DNA from: Staphylococcus massiliensis CCUG 55927
GTDB taxonomy: Bacteria > Bacillota > Bacilli > Staphylococcales > Staphylococcaceae
Assembly: GCF_000298075.1 (NCBI RefSeq)
Contig: NZ_JH815593.1
Location: forward strand, 1,446,220-1,504,046
DNA length: 57,827 bases
Direction of reading: 5' to 3'
Part shown: positions 45,288-55,866 of the stretch, piece after piece
Layout of the letters: every line of letters starts with the position of its first letter
Numbering within the stretch: position 1 is the first letter of the stretch
Notes under the pieces: generated by a model
Told to the model about the DNA's origin: nothing
What the model saw: only the letters and a program-made list of their open reading frames with translations
Databases searched by the model: none
Program-made: the position numbers and the translations under genes

Positions 45288-45914
45288 TTACTTTGCTGGC
45301 GTCGGAATTTGAATTGAAGTCGCTTTAACTTTGTTCTTCTTCGACACAGGTACGGTATACTGTTTCTTATTCGTCAAATCCACCAACGATAAATAATGAC
45401 CTTTCCCAGCGCCTGTATCTAAAGCAAGGGAATGCTTCGTCACATGAACGTCCCCTTTATCACACCCGTAATGATACGTAGGAACATGGCCGTGAATCAT
45501 AAATAGCGAACCTTTATAATATGTATCAATATTCTTTTTCTTATAACCTGTCACCTCAAGCGGCGACTGTTTTTTCAAAGATTTATCCTTATTAATACCC
45601 GCATGCACAAACAAGTACGGCCCAATTTTCTCCATTGTTGGCAACGAACATAAGAACGTGTGCCAAGCCGCCTTCTTTTTATCTTTAGATTTCATCCACT
45701 TAATTTCGTGGTTACCAAGTAGTGCCACGGCACCCTTTTTCTTTAAACGCTTCACAATTTTCAAAGTCCCAAACGAATCCTTACCATTGTTCACATAGTC
45801 ACCAACGAGCACGAGCTTATCTTTCTTCGGGTTATACTTCGCCTCTTCTAACAGCGTTAACAATTTCTCACCATATCCATGAATATCTGAAGATACTAAA
45901 ACGCGTTGCTTCAT
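45288..45914 (-). CDS. PPP-family metallophosphatase (ApaH/PrpE-like)
   Basis: A 208-residue calcineurin-like phosphatase: SSDIHGYGEK, VGDYVNNG, LGNHEIKW, and late IHGHVPT give the metal-site set. It could be a protein phosphatase or diadenosine-tetraphosphatase-like enzyme. The tail is very basic (VSKKNKVKATS). ATG 45914 follows AGGAAGG; the frame extends to 45974. Single gene. Confidence 0.8.
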   Translation of the reverse strand: MKQRVLVSSDIHGYGEKLLTLLEEAKYNPKKDKLVLVGDYVNNGKDSFGTLKIVKRLKKKGAVALLGNHEIKWMKSKDKKKAAWHTFLCSLPTMEKIGPYLFVHAGINKDKSLKKQSPLEVTGYKKKNIDTYYKGSLFMIHGHVPTYHYGCDKGDVHVTKHSLALDTGAGKGHYLSLVDLTNKKQYTVPVSKKNKVKATSIQIPTPAK

Positions 45915-46066
45915 GACAGTCAACCTTCCTAATCCATCTTGATGCTTATAATCACTTTCTTTTTTTAAAAGCAAATTAATTAAAGTTATTTTATCACATT
46001 AAATTTTCCAATTGAATAGAATAAATATTTAATTTTTATTAAGATTAGAATCAAAAAGCAGTTAAC

Positions 46067-46080
46067 TGTAAGCGCTTAAA
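46067..46080 (+). promoter_or_regulatory. cre-like CcpA site
   Basis: TGTAAGCGCTTAAA matches TGWAARCGYTWNCW at 13 of 14 positions, about 120 bases before the Cse60-like gene and between divergent genes. Confidence 0.5.
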
Positions 46081-46197
46081 CACTCAGAATTTTGATAATT
46101 GTCAAAAATATTTAAGCATAAAGTAAGTAAAATCGGTTATATGTATAAGGTAAGAGCATTTAGATTTCTTACTTAAATCCAAGGGGGTTACAATTAC

Positions 46198-46374
46198 ATG
46201 TTTATTGAATCATTCAAAGGCGACATTTCTCGTAGTCCAAATTTACTAGACGAAGAGGTTAATGCCTTTACTGCACAAGATCACGTAGAACCAATCGAAA
46301 TCCAAACAAACAGTTCAGCTTTCGATGGTAGCGTTTATTACGTGGTAACTGTCATTTACAATGAAAAGAAATAA
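46198..46374 (+). CDS. Cse60-like small protein
   Basis: A 58-residue soluble protein: GGGGG lies about 8 bases before the ATG. It reads MFIESFKGD..., has LLDEEVNAFTAQ, and ends VYYVVTVIYNEKK. The pattern of an N-terminal acidic helix (EEVNAF) and C-terminal beta pair resembles the small Cse60 family, named from a B. subtilis sporulation gene but found in non-sporulating relatives. Role unknown. It has its own terminator and a cre-like site upstream. Confidence 0.7.
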   Translation: MFIESFKGDISRSPNLLDEEVNAFTAQDHVEPIEIQTNSSAFDGSVYYVVTVIYNEKK

Positions 46375-46393
46375 CTGCATATAAATAAAAATC

Positions 46394-46442
46394 GGGTTAA
46401 AGGTATATTTCTTTACTAAGATTCACACCTTTAACCCCTTTT

Positions 46443-46444
<2 letters not shown>
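46394..46444. terminator. Bidirectional terminator
   Basis: GGGTTAAAGGT pairs with ACCTTTAACCC, followed by CTTTTTT. It serves the Cse60-like gene and, in reverse, isdI. Confidence 0.8.
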
Positions 46445-46793
<349 letters not shown>

Positions 46794-46821
46794 TCATTTT
46801 ATATTACACTTTAAATATACG

Positions 46822-46846
46822 ATAATTGAGAATTGTTATCAATTAT
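46822..46846. promoter_or_regulatory. Fur box of isdI
   Basis: An inverted repeat ATAATTGA..TCAATTAT encloses GAATTGTTA, matching the staphylococcal Fur pattern AATTGAGAATNNTTATCAATT. It is about 50 bases upstream of isdI, so iron starvation should induce the gene. Confidence 0.8.
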
Positions 46847-46987
46847 TTTTGCGACTATTACACTAAATATCTTTTAGATTTTTAAACATAAATCATTAGA
46901 AATTAATACGCCCTCAACTTTTATGTGCTACGTTAACCTTAGTCAACGTTTAAATGACTTGATAATCTACATAGAGGAGCGACGTTT

Positions 46988-48256
46988 ATGAAGAAAGTGA
47001 GATTAAGTTTAGCGGTACTCATGATGCTTGGTCTTGTTCTTACAATCATAACCCCTTTCGCAAAAGCCAATGATCATCAGTATCCGCAACTTACAGTAGG
47101 TAAAGACAAAAGCGAACGCAATTTTACTTGGTACCATCAAAGTGATGCACAAGGTTATATTCAAATAGCAGAGTCGAATGACGCAAAGGACTTTTCACAA
47201 GGGAAGACGATTAAAGGTGAAACCCACCAAGGCAGCAACGCTGGTCCGAATTATACGCAGGTGACGATGCCTGACCTTAAGCAGAACACGACGTACATGT
47301 ATCGTTATTATAATGGCGAGAACGGTGAGAAGTCGGAGGTCCGTCACTTTGAAACGCATGATGATGGGAATACGAGTTTCATTGCAGTGGCTGACCCGCA
47401 GCTCGGTGCCTCTGGAGACCTTGGTTCTGACATTCAAGGATGGCAACATACGTTGAGCCAAATGCCTAAATTAAATGACTCGCCGAACTTTCTACTGAGT
47501 CTTGGCGACCAGGTGAATTGGCCGGACGACGAGGATGCTTATGCTGGTTTCATTGAGCAAAAGGACATGGAAAAATATGCGCTTGCACCAACTGTTGGTA
47601 ACCATGATGCTTTAAACCGTACGTATTCTGAGCATTTCAAAGTGCCGAATAAACTTGAACATGGTCAAACACCTGCAGGTTCAAATTATTTCTTTGTGCA
47701 AAATCATACACTTTTCATTAATTTAAATGTTGAAAGCACAAATTATCGCGAACATGAAGCAACGATTCAGAAAGCACTTGAAGCAACCAAAGACCAAGAT
47801 ATTAAATGGAAAGTTGCCGTTTATCATCGCGGTCCATTCTCAGCAGGAAAGCATTCGAACACGCTAGCGACGAAAGACCGCCGCCAACATTTAGCACCGA
47901 TGATGAATAAATATGGCATGGATTTAGTACTGAACGGCCATGATCATTCGTATGCGCGTAGCCACGTGATGAATGGTACTAACCCTGATGTGAAGTGGGA
48001 TGAAAACGGTGACGCACCGTCGAATTATCAAGATCCTGAAGGACCGATTTACATCACGATGAATTCTGCGAGCGGCAGTAAGTTCTATGATTTAGTCGAC
48101 AATCACGATTACTTAGCTAAGCGCGATCAAAGCGAGAAGCCGTCGTTCACGCGCGTTGACATCGACGATCAAGCTTTAAAAGTGAAGTCATACTTTGTTC
48201 CTGAAGGCGACCAACCTTTAGGTGAACCAATGGATGAAGTTACTATTCAAAAATAA
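46988..48256 (+). CDS. Secreted purple-acid-phosphatase-like metallophosphoesterase
   Basis: A 422-residue exported protein with a signal peptide (about 28 residues, ending AKAN). An N-terminal fibronectin-III-like domain of the purple acid phosphatase type follows (about 35-125), then a metallophosphatase domain with AVADPQLG, LSLGDQVNW, VGNHDALN, YHRGPFSAG and NGHDHSYARS. It probably releases phosphate from organic phosphates outside the cell. GGAG lies upstream of the ATG. Single gene. Confidence 0.85.
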   Translation: MKKVRLSLAVLMMLGLVLTIITPFAKANDHQYPQLTVGKDKSERNFTWYHQSDAQGYIQIAESNDAKDFSQGKTIKGETHQGSNAGPNYTQVTMPDLKQNTTYMYRYYNGENGEKSEVRHFETHDDGNTSFIAVADPQLGASGDLGSDIQGWQHTLSQMPKLNDSPNFLLSLGDQVNWPDDEDAYAGFIEQKDMEKYALAPTVGNHDALNRTYSEHFKVPNKLEHGQTPAGSNYFFVQNHTLFINLNVESTNYREHEATIQKALEATKDQDIKWKVAVYHRGPFSAGKHSNTLATKDRRQHLAPMMNKYGMDLVLNGHDHSYARSHVMNGTNPDVKWDENGDAPSNYQDPEGPIYITMNSASGSKFYDLVDNHDYLAKRDQSEKPSFTRVDIDDQALKVKSYFVPEGDQPLGEPMDEVTIQK

Positions 48257-48269
48257 TGTTAAATAAGGA

Positions 48270-48299
48270 GCGGAACGCTTGGTGGCGTTCCGTTTCTTT
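48270..48299 (+). terminator. Terminator of the secreted phosphatase gene
   Basis: CGGAACGC pairs with GCGTTCCG around 6 bases, then TTTCTTT. Confidence 0.8.
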
Positions 48300-48354
48300 A
48301 TTGGAAGTGGGCTGGCGGTAAGGGATAGGGTAATGTCGGGTGGGCCCGGTTGGT

Positions 48355-48429
48355 TGAAACTTGATTAGGTTCTCGCCATCAAGTTTCAACAGCCTTGAGA
48401 CTTGATTAGGTTTTCGCCATCAAGTTTCA
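48355..48429. repeat. Repeat family A, locus 3 (2 x 41 bp)
   Basis: Units start at 48355 and 48396. Both have arms T-GAAAC/GAGAC-TTGAT and ATCAAGTTTCA with a 12-base loop. The following 48430-48600 is AT-rich promoter-like DNA without a gene. Confidence 0.8.
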
Positions 48430-48647
48430 AACGCCAGACGTACCACATCAGTCCTTAAAACGCTCACCAAACGGACGACCTGCAACCGACTAGCTACCGA
48501 ACCTCAACTGTCCCTATTCCCTAAACCCCATAAATGTATCAAATTTAAGACAATTTCCATTTCTTATGTTTTAAAAACATTTTAAGTGATATTGTATTAT
48601 CGGATTGTATGTCAAATACTGGTAACACGTACACGCTTATAAATTTC

Positions 48648-48672
48648 AGACCACGGTTGAGTGGTCTTTTTT
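48648..48672 (+). terminator. Leader terminator (possible attenuator) before thrE
   Basis: AGACCAC pairs with GTGGTCT around GGTTGA, followed by a run of seven T, and ends only 4 bases before the AGGAGGG ribosome binding site of the exporter gene. A terminator in this place suggests transcription attenuation. No T-box or known riboswitch motif is visible. Confidence 0.6.
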
Positions 48673-48687
48673 AAAAGGAGGGCGCAT

Positions 48688-49449
48688 ATGCAACAACACA
48701 AACGACATCCAGATCCTGAGCTTGTGATAGATGTCATCTTGAAGGCAAGTCGAATCTTACTTGATTCAGGAGCTGAGACGACGCGTGTTGAGGAAACGAT
48801 GTTCTACATATCTCGCGCGATGGGCTATCACCAAAGTCAAGGCTACGTCGTGAGTAACATGATTAACTTCTCACTTGAACACGGTCGCGACTCACGTATC
48901 CTAAGAATCGACGCTAACGGTACCGATCTTACGAAGATTCACCAAGTTAATGCGATTTCGCGTAAAATTTGTCACCATACATTATCGCTCGAGGAAGCCC
49001 ACAGAGAACTTAAACGTATAGAGAAGAATAACATTCCTTATAAGTTCTCGACGGCAATCTTCTTTGCGGCAGTCATCTCATTCTGCTTCTTATTCTTACA
49101 AGGCGGTACATGGGCTGACGTTATCACAGCTGTCGTCGCTGGTACAATCGGTTTCATTGTTACTGAGAGTATTAAGAAACATTTCTTAATTCTATTCATT
49201 CCGGACTTTTTAGGTGCAGCTGCAGTCGGTATCATCACGTACCTTGGTCATAAACTGACGCCAGGAACCGATATCATGCCGGTGCTTATCGCAGGTATCA
49301 TGCCGATTGTGCCGGGTGTCTTAATCACAACAGCTATTCAAGACTTGCTTGGTAGTCATATGATTATGTTTACAGCAAAAGCACTTCAAGCACTCGTTAT
49401 CAGTTTCGCAATCGGTTCAGGCATTGCGATCCCATTATTCTTAAATTAA
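48688..49449 (+). CDS. Threonine/serine exporter, ThrE N-terminal-type subunit
   Basis: A 253-residue protein: a soluble part (residues about 1-120, SGAETTRVEETM, HRELKRIE) and five membrane segments. It fits the ThrE family split into two genes. GGAGGG lies 7 bases before ATG 48688; the open frame upstream (from 48661) crosses the leader terminator. It works with the next gene to export threonine or serine (family knowledge). Confidence 0.85.
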   Translation: MQQHKRHPDPELVIDVILKASRILLDSGAETTRVEETMFYISRAMGYHQSQGYVVSNMINFSLEHGRDSRILRIDANGTDLTKIHQVNAISRKICHHTLSLEEAHRELKRIEKNNIPYKFSTAIFFAAVISFCFLFLQGGTWADVITAVVAGTIGFIVTESIKKHFLILFIPDFLGAAAVGIITYLGHKLTPGTDIMPVLIAGIMPIVPGVLITTAIQDLLGSHMIMFTAKALQALVISFAIGSGIAIPLFLN

Positions 49450-49462
49450 AGGAGGGAAACTC

Positions 49463-49927
49463 ATGTCAATCCTAATTGTCATTGTCTTAAGTTTCATCGC
49501 GTCATTATCATTTATTTTCATTTTCAATGCGCCAAAAAGACTTGCCATACCGGCTGGCTTAGCAGGATGTTGTGGTTTCCTTGTGTCATATATTCTAGAC
49601 ACTTATTTCCACTGGGATCCAATGTACGCTAAATTCGTAGCTGGCCTGACTTTAGGCATTATCAGTCAAATTCTCGTACGCTTTTACAAAACACCGGTTA
49701 TCAACTTCTTAGTTACAGGCATCATTCCGCTCGTTCCAGGTGCCATTTTGTCAAAAGCCACTGAGAAGCTATTCTCACTTGATTTCGCACAAGCGATTAA
49801 TACATTTATTCATGGTATGTTAATTGCTGGCGCTATCGCATTAGGCTTAATTATCGCGAACACGATTGCACGTGTACTTCGCTTTAACTTATTACTTAAT
49901 CGTGAAGACCGCCCAGAGTCTTACTAA
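49463..49927 (+). CDS. Threonine/serine exporter, second subunit (DUF3815-type)
   Basis: A 154-residue, five-segment membrane protein (FIFNAPKRLAIPAGLAGCCGF; TGIIPLVPGAILSKATEKLFS), the C-terminal half of ThrE. AGGAGGG precedes the ATG, 13 bases after the first subunit's stop; clear operon. Confidence 0.85.
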   Translation: MSILIVIVLSFIASLSFIFIFNAPKRLAIPAGLAGCCGFLVSYILDTYFHWDPMYAKFVAGLTLGIISQILVRFYKTPVINFLVTGIIPLVPGAILSKATEKLFSLDFAQAINTFIHGMLIAGAIALGLIIANTIARVLRFNLLLNREDRPESY

Positions 49928-49937
49928 TACAAATAAC

Positions 49938-49973
49938 GCCCGTAAGTGTTCAACCGCACTTACGGGCTTTTTT
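49938..49973 (+). terminator. Terminator of the thrE operon
   Basis: GCCCGTAAGTG pairs perfectly with CACTTACGGGC, then TTTTTT. Confidence 0.9.
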
Positions 49974-50059
49974 AATTCAAAATATATTAGATTGTAGCAA
50001 GTTTTAAAGGTATTTAACTCTTAATCATACGTTAATACTTCGTTTAAAAAATACCAATG

Positions 50060-50162
50060 CTTTAATTTCCTAATAGCGGACTCCTAGGGGAGTAGCGTGA
50101 GTCTGGAGACTACAGGCTCCAGACTCACGCCCCAGGAAAGCATGCTATTAAGGAAATTAAAG
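50060..50162. repeat. Repeat family E, copy 3 (minimal form)
   Basis: Closed by CTTTAATTTCCTAATAGC (50060-50077) with its complement at 50144-50162, with one bulged base. The cores GGACTCCTAGGGG and CCCAGGAAAGCATGC flank a single perfect 14-bp hairpin (50095-50108 with 50117-50130). This is the shortest copy and shows the essential fold. Confidence 0.85.
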
Positions 50163-50177
50163 TGCTTTTTTCATGGG

Positions 50178-51834
<1,657 letters not shown>

Positions 51835-51911
51835 TTGAATCCCCTATCTTTATATTCGTAATTAATTTATAATTTAATTATCATTTTAACACTGAAAGGT
51901 GATTATCTCAT

Positions 51912-52781
51912 ATGAAAACGTTTGCAGTGATTGGACCTGGTGCAGTGGGTACAACGATTGCGAAAGCAATACAAGATTCAGGGCTAGACTTGACGCTTTA
52001 TGGTCGCGAAGACAAGAACGTGATCTTAGAGGACTTTTCAAGTGGGGAAGAAACGAGGCTACGTGTGAAGGCATTGAATCAAGCTACGGAACACGTTGAT
52101 GTTATATTTATCGCTGTTAAGGCGCCGCAACTTCAAAGCGTGCTCGACGATTTGCCACGGCTCTGTCATCAGGATACGTGCGTCGTTCTGTGCCAGAATG
52201 GTATGGGGCAGCTTAAGCATCTCAGCTCGTACAACGCGTACCATGCCGTGATTTATATTAGTGGTCAGAAATCAGGTGATCACATCACGCACTATAGGGA
52301 TTACGATATTCATGTTCAGAACACGAAGACCACTTCCCATTTAAAAGCCACGTTGCAACACAGTGCGCTTAACGTTCATTTAAGTGATGATGTAGCGCGT
52401 AAACAGTGGTATAAGCTACTCGTTAATATTGGCATTAACTCTGTTACGGCGTACTACGCGGAACCCGCTTCCGTGCTTAAGAACAAGGAAGCATATCACA
52501 TGACGAAAGCTTTGATTCAAGAAGGATTCAATGTTGCAGTGGCGCAAGGAATCGACTTTGAAGACACTATCATGACTAAAATCATGCGGATTTACGAGGG
52601 GTACCCAGATGAAATGGGCACAAGCATGTACTATGACATCATAAATAAAAGACCTCTAGAGCTAGAGGTCATACATGGTTACGTGCGTCGCGTCGCTCAT
52701 ATTAACGAAGTTTCGACACCGACGCTCAATAAGGTTTATCATGATTTGAAAGATACTGAAAAACGTTACTTGGAGGTATAA
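51912..52781 (+). CDS. panE: 2-dehydropantoate 2-reductase
   Basis: A 289-residue NADPH-dependent ketopantoate reductase: GPGAVGTTIAKA at the N-terminus, VIFIAVKAPQ, CQNGMGQL, WYKLLVNIGINSVTAYY and late E in LEVIHGYVRRVA. AAAGGTG precedes the ATG. It is divergent from panBC (78-base shared promoter region), so the three steps from ketoisovalerate to pantothenate are together. Confidence 0.92.
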   Translation: MKTFAVIGPGAVGTTIAKAIQDSGLDLTLYGREDKNVILEDFSSGEETRLRVKALNQATEHVDVIFIAVKAPQLQSVLDDLPRLCHQDTCVVLCQNGMGQLKHLSSYNAYHAVIYISGQKSGDHITHYRDYDIHVQNTKTTSHLKATLQHSALNVHLSDDVARKQWYKLLVNIGINSVTAYYAEPASVLKNKEAYHMTKALIQEGFNVAVAQGIDFEDTIMTKIMRIYEGYPDEMGTSMYYDIINKRPLELEVIHGYVRRVAHINEVSTPTLNKVYHDLKDTEKRYLEV

Positions 52782-52784
52782 ATC

Positions 52785-52967
52785 TTGGATAATGAAACAC
52801 TATATAAGAGCGTTATAAACATATTGTTAGTTTTAACTATAATAAATTTTGTTAATTTACTTCTAAACCCGAACGAATCTATAAAAGTTACGATTTCGCT
52901 AATCATTTTCGTACTAATCATTTTACTAGCGGTTGGTTCATTCATATATGTTCGAATGAAGTCGTGA
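52785..52967 (+). CDS. Small two-segment membrane protein
   Basis: A 60-residue protein from TTG 52785, with GGAGGT 7 bases upstream. Two hydrophobic helices lie at about 12-28 and 34-54. The start lies 3 bases after the panE stop, so it is co-transcribed. Function unknown. Confidence 0.6.
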   Translation: MDNETLYKSVINILLVLTIINFVNLLLNPNESIKVTISLIIFVLIILLAVGSFIYVRMKS

Positions 52968-52969
52968 TG

Positions 52970-53146
52970 TCAGACGTTTTTAGGCATAATGTAATAGAAA
53001 AGTAGGATCGCGATGAGTACAAACATCACGATTTTAATACCCATTATAATTGTTAAAAGTGATCCCGGCACAAAACTTTGGACAAGTAGTGCTGGGATCA
53101 TTAATATGATTAAAGTGATGATTAACACCCTAAACCACTTTGACAT
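52970..53146 (-). CDS. Small two-segment membrane protein
   Basis: A 58-residue protein with two hydrophobic helices and a basic end (MPKNV). ATG 53146 has GGTGG a few bases upstream; ATG 53158 is also possible. It starts close to the SGNH gene stop, so it belongs to that operon. It ends just past the convergent small gene at 52967. Function unknown. Confidence 0.55.
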   Translation of the reverse strand: MSKWFRVLIITLIILMIPALLVQSFVPGSLLTIIMGIKIVMFVLIAILLFYYIMPKNV

Positions 53147-53160
53147 CACATCCACCATCC

Positions 53161-53919
53161 CTATTGATCAAAGTATTTTAAAAGATATTTCACAAAAATT
53201 GGCGTGTAAATATAGCGATACCCTTTAAACGTAGGATGCGCATCATCAGCCATCATCGTTTTGTCTTTCTTCGCCATTTTATTCGCACGTTTATGATGCT
53301 TGATATCGATAATGTCGAAGCCCCACTTATCACTTAGACGGTAAAGCGTCTCGATTAAATATTCATAGTAAGGGTCGCTTTGTCGTAAGCATGTACAAAA
53401 GATGAGCTTACAATCCCATCTGTTATAAATATACGCGATAATATACTCAATCGCCCCGATCGTCGTTTCAACGTCGAAGTCTTGAATGTGTTTCGATTCG
53501 ATAATTTCCCCTAAATGTCTATCAAATCGACCGTCATTCGTTGATAACTGACACACGAAGGCATCAAGATGCTTCACGTCTTTGAAGTCATCTCGAAGTC
53601 GCATCACATAACTTTTACCGTATCGACTCGCAACGTTACCTGAGAGCGTCGTCCCAGACTTCGCGGACTTATGCGTATTCACGCCGTACTCTTCCCTTAA
53701 ATACTCTACAAATGACTGTCCGCGCGATACTGCCCCGTAGGTTACTGAAGATCCTAAGAAGGCAATCTCCTTGTGAGATAAAGCTGTTTCACGTCTAAAT
53801 TTCTTGTTCGGTCTGAACTTGTATCGATTCCCTTTTCGAATACGATTCGTATTTTTTAAAAGAACAACCGCTTGTTTAACAAGCTTCACGTTTTGGCCAA
53901 TCCTCTTTGAGACTGTCAC
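53161..53919 (-). CDS. SGNH/GDSL family hydrolase
   Basis: A 252-residue hydrolase. The catalytic Ser is in FLGSSVTYG (near 55), block III Asn in LSTNDGR, and the Asp-His pair in DDAHPTFKGY near the C-terminus. The start is GTG with GGGGAGAG upstream. There is no signal peptide, though the N-terminus is basic. It might act on a carbohydrate or lipid ester; substrate unknown. Confidence 0.8.
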   Translation of the reverse strand: MTVSKRIGQNVKLVKQAVVLLKNTNRIRKGNRYKFRPNKKFRRETALSHKEIAFLGSSVTYGAVSRGQSFVEYLREEYGVNTHKSAKSGTTLSGNVASRYGKSYVMRLRDDFKDVKHLDAFVCQLSTNDGRFDRHLGEIIESKHIQDFDVETTIGAIEYIIAYIYNRWDCKLIFCTCLRQSDPYYEYLIETLYRLSDKWGFDIIDIKHHKRANKMAKKDKTMMADDAHPTFKGYRYIYTPIFVKYLLKYFDQ

Positions 53920-54079
53920 AAATCTCTCCCCCTGATGAATGCACTTTTATCATTAAAATGTTTATTAACACATTCAATATTATCAAATTAATTCCTAGAT
54001 AACAAAGATGTTAAACATTGTGAAAACGTGCGTTTGAGGGCTTTTCAAAATGATAAATAATCATGAAATGATTTAAAAA

Positions 54080-55153
54080 TTATTCCTTCTTAACGAATAA
54101 ATGAATTAAAGGTGCGATTATAAATAAGATAAAGAAGATTCTAAAGATGTGGTAACTTGAAATCATTGCGACGTCGGCATGTGTTGCGATTGCGATAATC
54201 ACGATTTGTGTCATGCCACCTGGTGCCGCACTTAAGAAGAGTTGGTTGATACCATGTTCGCTGAAGATGTTGATGATAAATACGAGCACCACCGACACGA
54301 GAATGAGTGTAATATTTTGAAAAGCAATTGCGATGGCGATGCGCCCATGAAGTTGATTGAGTAATTCTGAAATTTGTTTACCTATACGCACCATGTAGAA
54401 GATTTGTGCAAGCGCCATTAACCAATTATCGACGGTGAAATTGATATCTGTAATGAGGTTCCAAACCATCATCACGACAATTGGCGCAAGTAGATAGCGC
54501 GTTGGGAATTTGATCTTCTTCATGATGTAGTACGTGATCGCGATACCAATGCCTATAATGATAAGTTGAGGTAGGTTGATGACTTCTGTAAGCGGTTTGA
54601 TGTCTGGTTGACTGGATGCCTCGCCACTTGGTTCCTTGAAGAAAAAGGACAATAGCGGTACTAGGACGACGACGAATAACATACGAGATGTTTGAGTAAG
54701 TCCGACGACTAAAATATCCGCACGTTTATTCTCCTCAGCCATCATAAGCATTTGACTGATGCCACCAGGTACGACGCTTAAAATCGCCGTTTCAAAATTC
54801 ACTTTGCCGATTCGTTTGAAGCCTATTGCGATGATGAAAGCTGATAATATAATTAAAAGTGAAACGAGTATGATGAGGATTAAATCGTTTTGGATGTCTT
54901 TTAGAACCCTTTTGGTAAAAGTCGTGCCAATTTCGAGCCCTAAAATAATGAGCCCTAAGTTACTGAGCCAGTTAGGCCATTTGCTGAGATCGAGTTTAAA
55001 GATTTTAATGCAAATGATGCTGGCGATGATAGGCCCGAACATCCATGGAAGCATGATATGAAGCCCGTTTAGAATGCCTCCTATTAAAAGAGATAATATG
55101 ATAACAATCATGATGTTTAAATATTGTTTAAGCGCGTTGCTTTTTATAGACAT
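54080..55153 (-). CDS. AbrB-family (PF05145) integral membrane protein
   Basis: A 357-residue protein with about ten membrane segments in two similar halves: GGILNGLHIMLPWMFGPI and VPGGISQMLMMAEENKRAD in the first, SAAPGGMTQIVIIAIATHADV in the second. The family is often annotated as a transcriptional regulator or ammonia monooxygenase, both misnomers. It is a putative transporter of unknown cargo. GAGGAGGG precedes the ATG. Single gene. Confidence 0.82.
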   Translation of the reverse strand: MSIKSNALKQYLNIMIVIILSLLIGGILNGLHIMLPWMFGPIIASIICIKIFKLDLSKWPNWLSNLGLIILGLEIGTTFTKRVLKDIQNDLILIILVSLLIILSAFIIAIGFKRIGKVNFETAILSVVPGGISQMLMMAEENKRADILVVGLTQTSRMLFVVVLVPLLSFFFKEPSGEASSQPDIKPLTEVINLPQLIIIGIGIAITYYIMKKIKFPTRYLLAPIVVMMVWNLITDINFTVDNWLMALAQIFYMVRIGKQISELLNQLHGRIAIAIAFQNITLILVSVVLVFIINIFSEHGINQLFLSAAPGGMTQIVIIAIATHADVAMISSYHIFRIFFILFIIAPLIHLFVKKE

Positions 55154-55405
55154 ACTTCCCTCCTCTAAAAAGACTAATGAGAGGCTAGCATAACATCTAA
55201 AGGTTAATTTAATATAAAGATTTAATTTAAAAATATGTAATTTAATTGAAAATTAGAAATAATTTAGAGGGAATAAAAGATGAGGATTGGTGTTGCTACA
55301 TTAGATTACTTAGATAGCATTATCTTTTCATAAAAGTTTTATATATTATTTTATTTAAGTTTTGTGAATGATATTGATTTTAAATTTTAACGATGGTAAT
55401 TTTTA

Positions 55406-55430
55406 TTTGGTAAATGTTTTATTTACTAAA
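55406..55430. promoter_or_regulatory. Inverted repeat before the bacteriocin gene
   Basis: TTTGGTAAAT and ATTTACTAAA match at 9 of 10 positions around 5 bases, 24 bases before the start codon. It may be an operator. In the preceding gap (55154-55400), a 17-codon frame (55280-55333) has GAGGG 8 bases before its ATG; nothing else is visible. Confidence 0.35.
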
Positions 55431-55453
55431 TATTTTATAGGAGTTGTAGCTTT

Positions 55454-55846
55454 ATGAAAAAACAATTTATTTTAGCATCTGTTGTTACTCTTGGTGTAAC
55501 CAGCTTAGGCTTAATGGGTCACGCTAACGCTGATTCATCTAAATTAAACGGTGGATCTGAGAACGTAAATCATTATCACGGTTTAAAATCTTCTAATACA
55601 TATGATGATAAGGCGTCTATACAATCAATTCAGCAAGGTAAAAAATCAGGCGGTTATTGGGTTCGCGGAACTACAAGCAAAAATGTTAAATCTAAATATA
55701 AACACTACACTCATAAAGGTCACGCTTCAGTAATCAATGGTAAAGGTGATACAAGAAGTGGTGGTTGGAAAGCAATCGGAGTATGGTCTAGCGCAGTACT
55801 TAAAAAAACAAAACACGGTAATAAAGCTTTTTATGACCATACTTAA
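55454..55846 (+). CDS. Lactococcin 972 family bacteriocin precursor
   Basis: A 130-residue exported protein with a Sec signal peptide (LASVVTLGVTSLGLMGHANA, cleavage near 26) and a mature part fitting the lactococcin 972 family: GGYWVRGT, KYKHYTHKGHASV, and GWKAIGVWSSAV followed by an ending rich in Lys and His. Lactococcin 972 binds lipid II and blocks septum formation in lactococci. AGGAG lies about 10 bases before the ATG. The large membrane protein gene that follows is the usual cluster partner. Confidence 0.85.
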   Translation: MKKQFILASVVTLGVTSLGLMGHANADSSKLNGGSENVNHYHGLKSSNTYDDKASIQSIQQGKKSGGYWVRGTTSKNVKSKYKHYTHKGHASVINGKGDTRSGGWKAIGVWSSAVLKKTKHGNKAFYDHT

Positions 55847-55866
55847 ATTAACTTATAACTAAGTAA

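Noticed and set aside
48600..48690. T-box riboswitch before thrE
   Set aside because: No AGGGTGGNACCGCG-type T-box sequence or specifier-loop architecture; the leader is too short.
54080..55153. AbrB-type transcriptional regulator
   Set aside because: The protein is entirely membrane-spanning; the AbrB name of this family is historical and no DNA-binding domain is seen.
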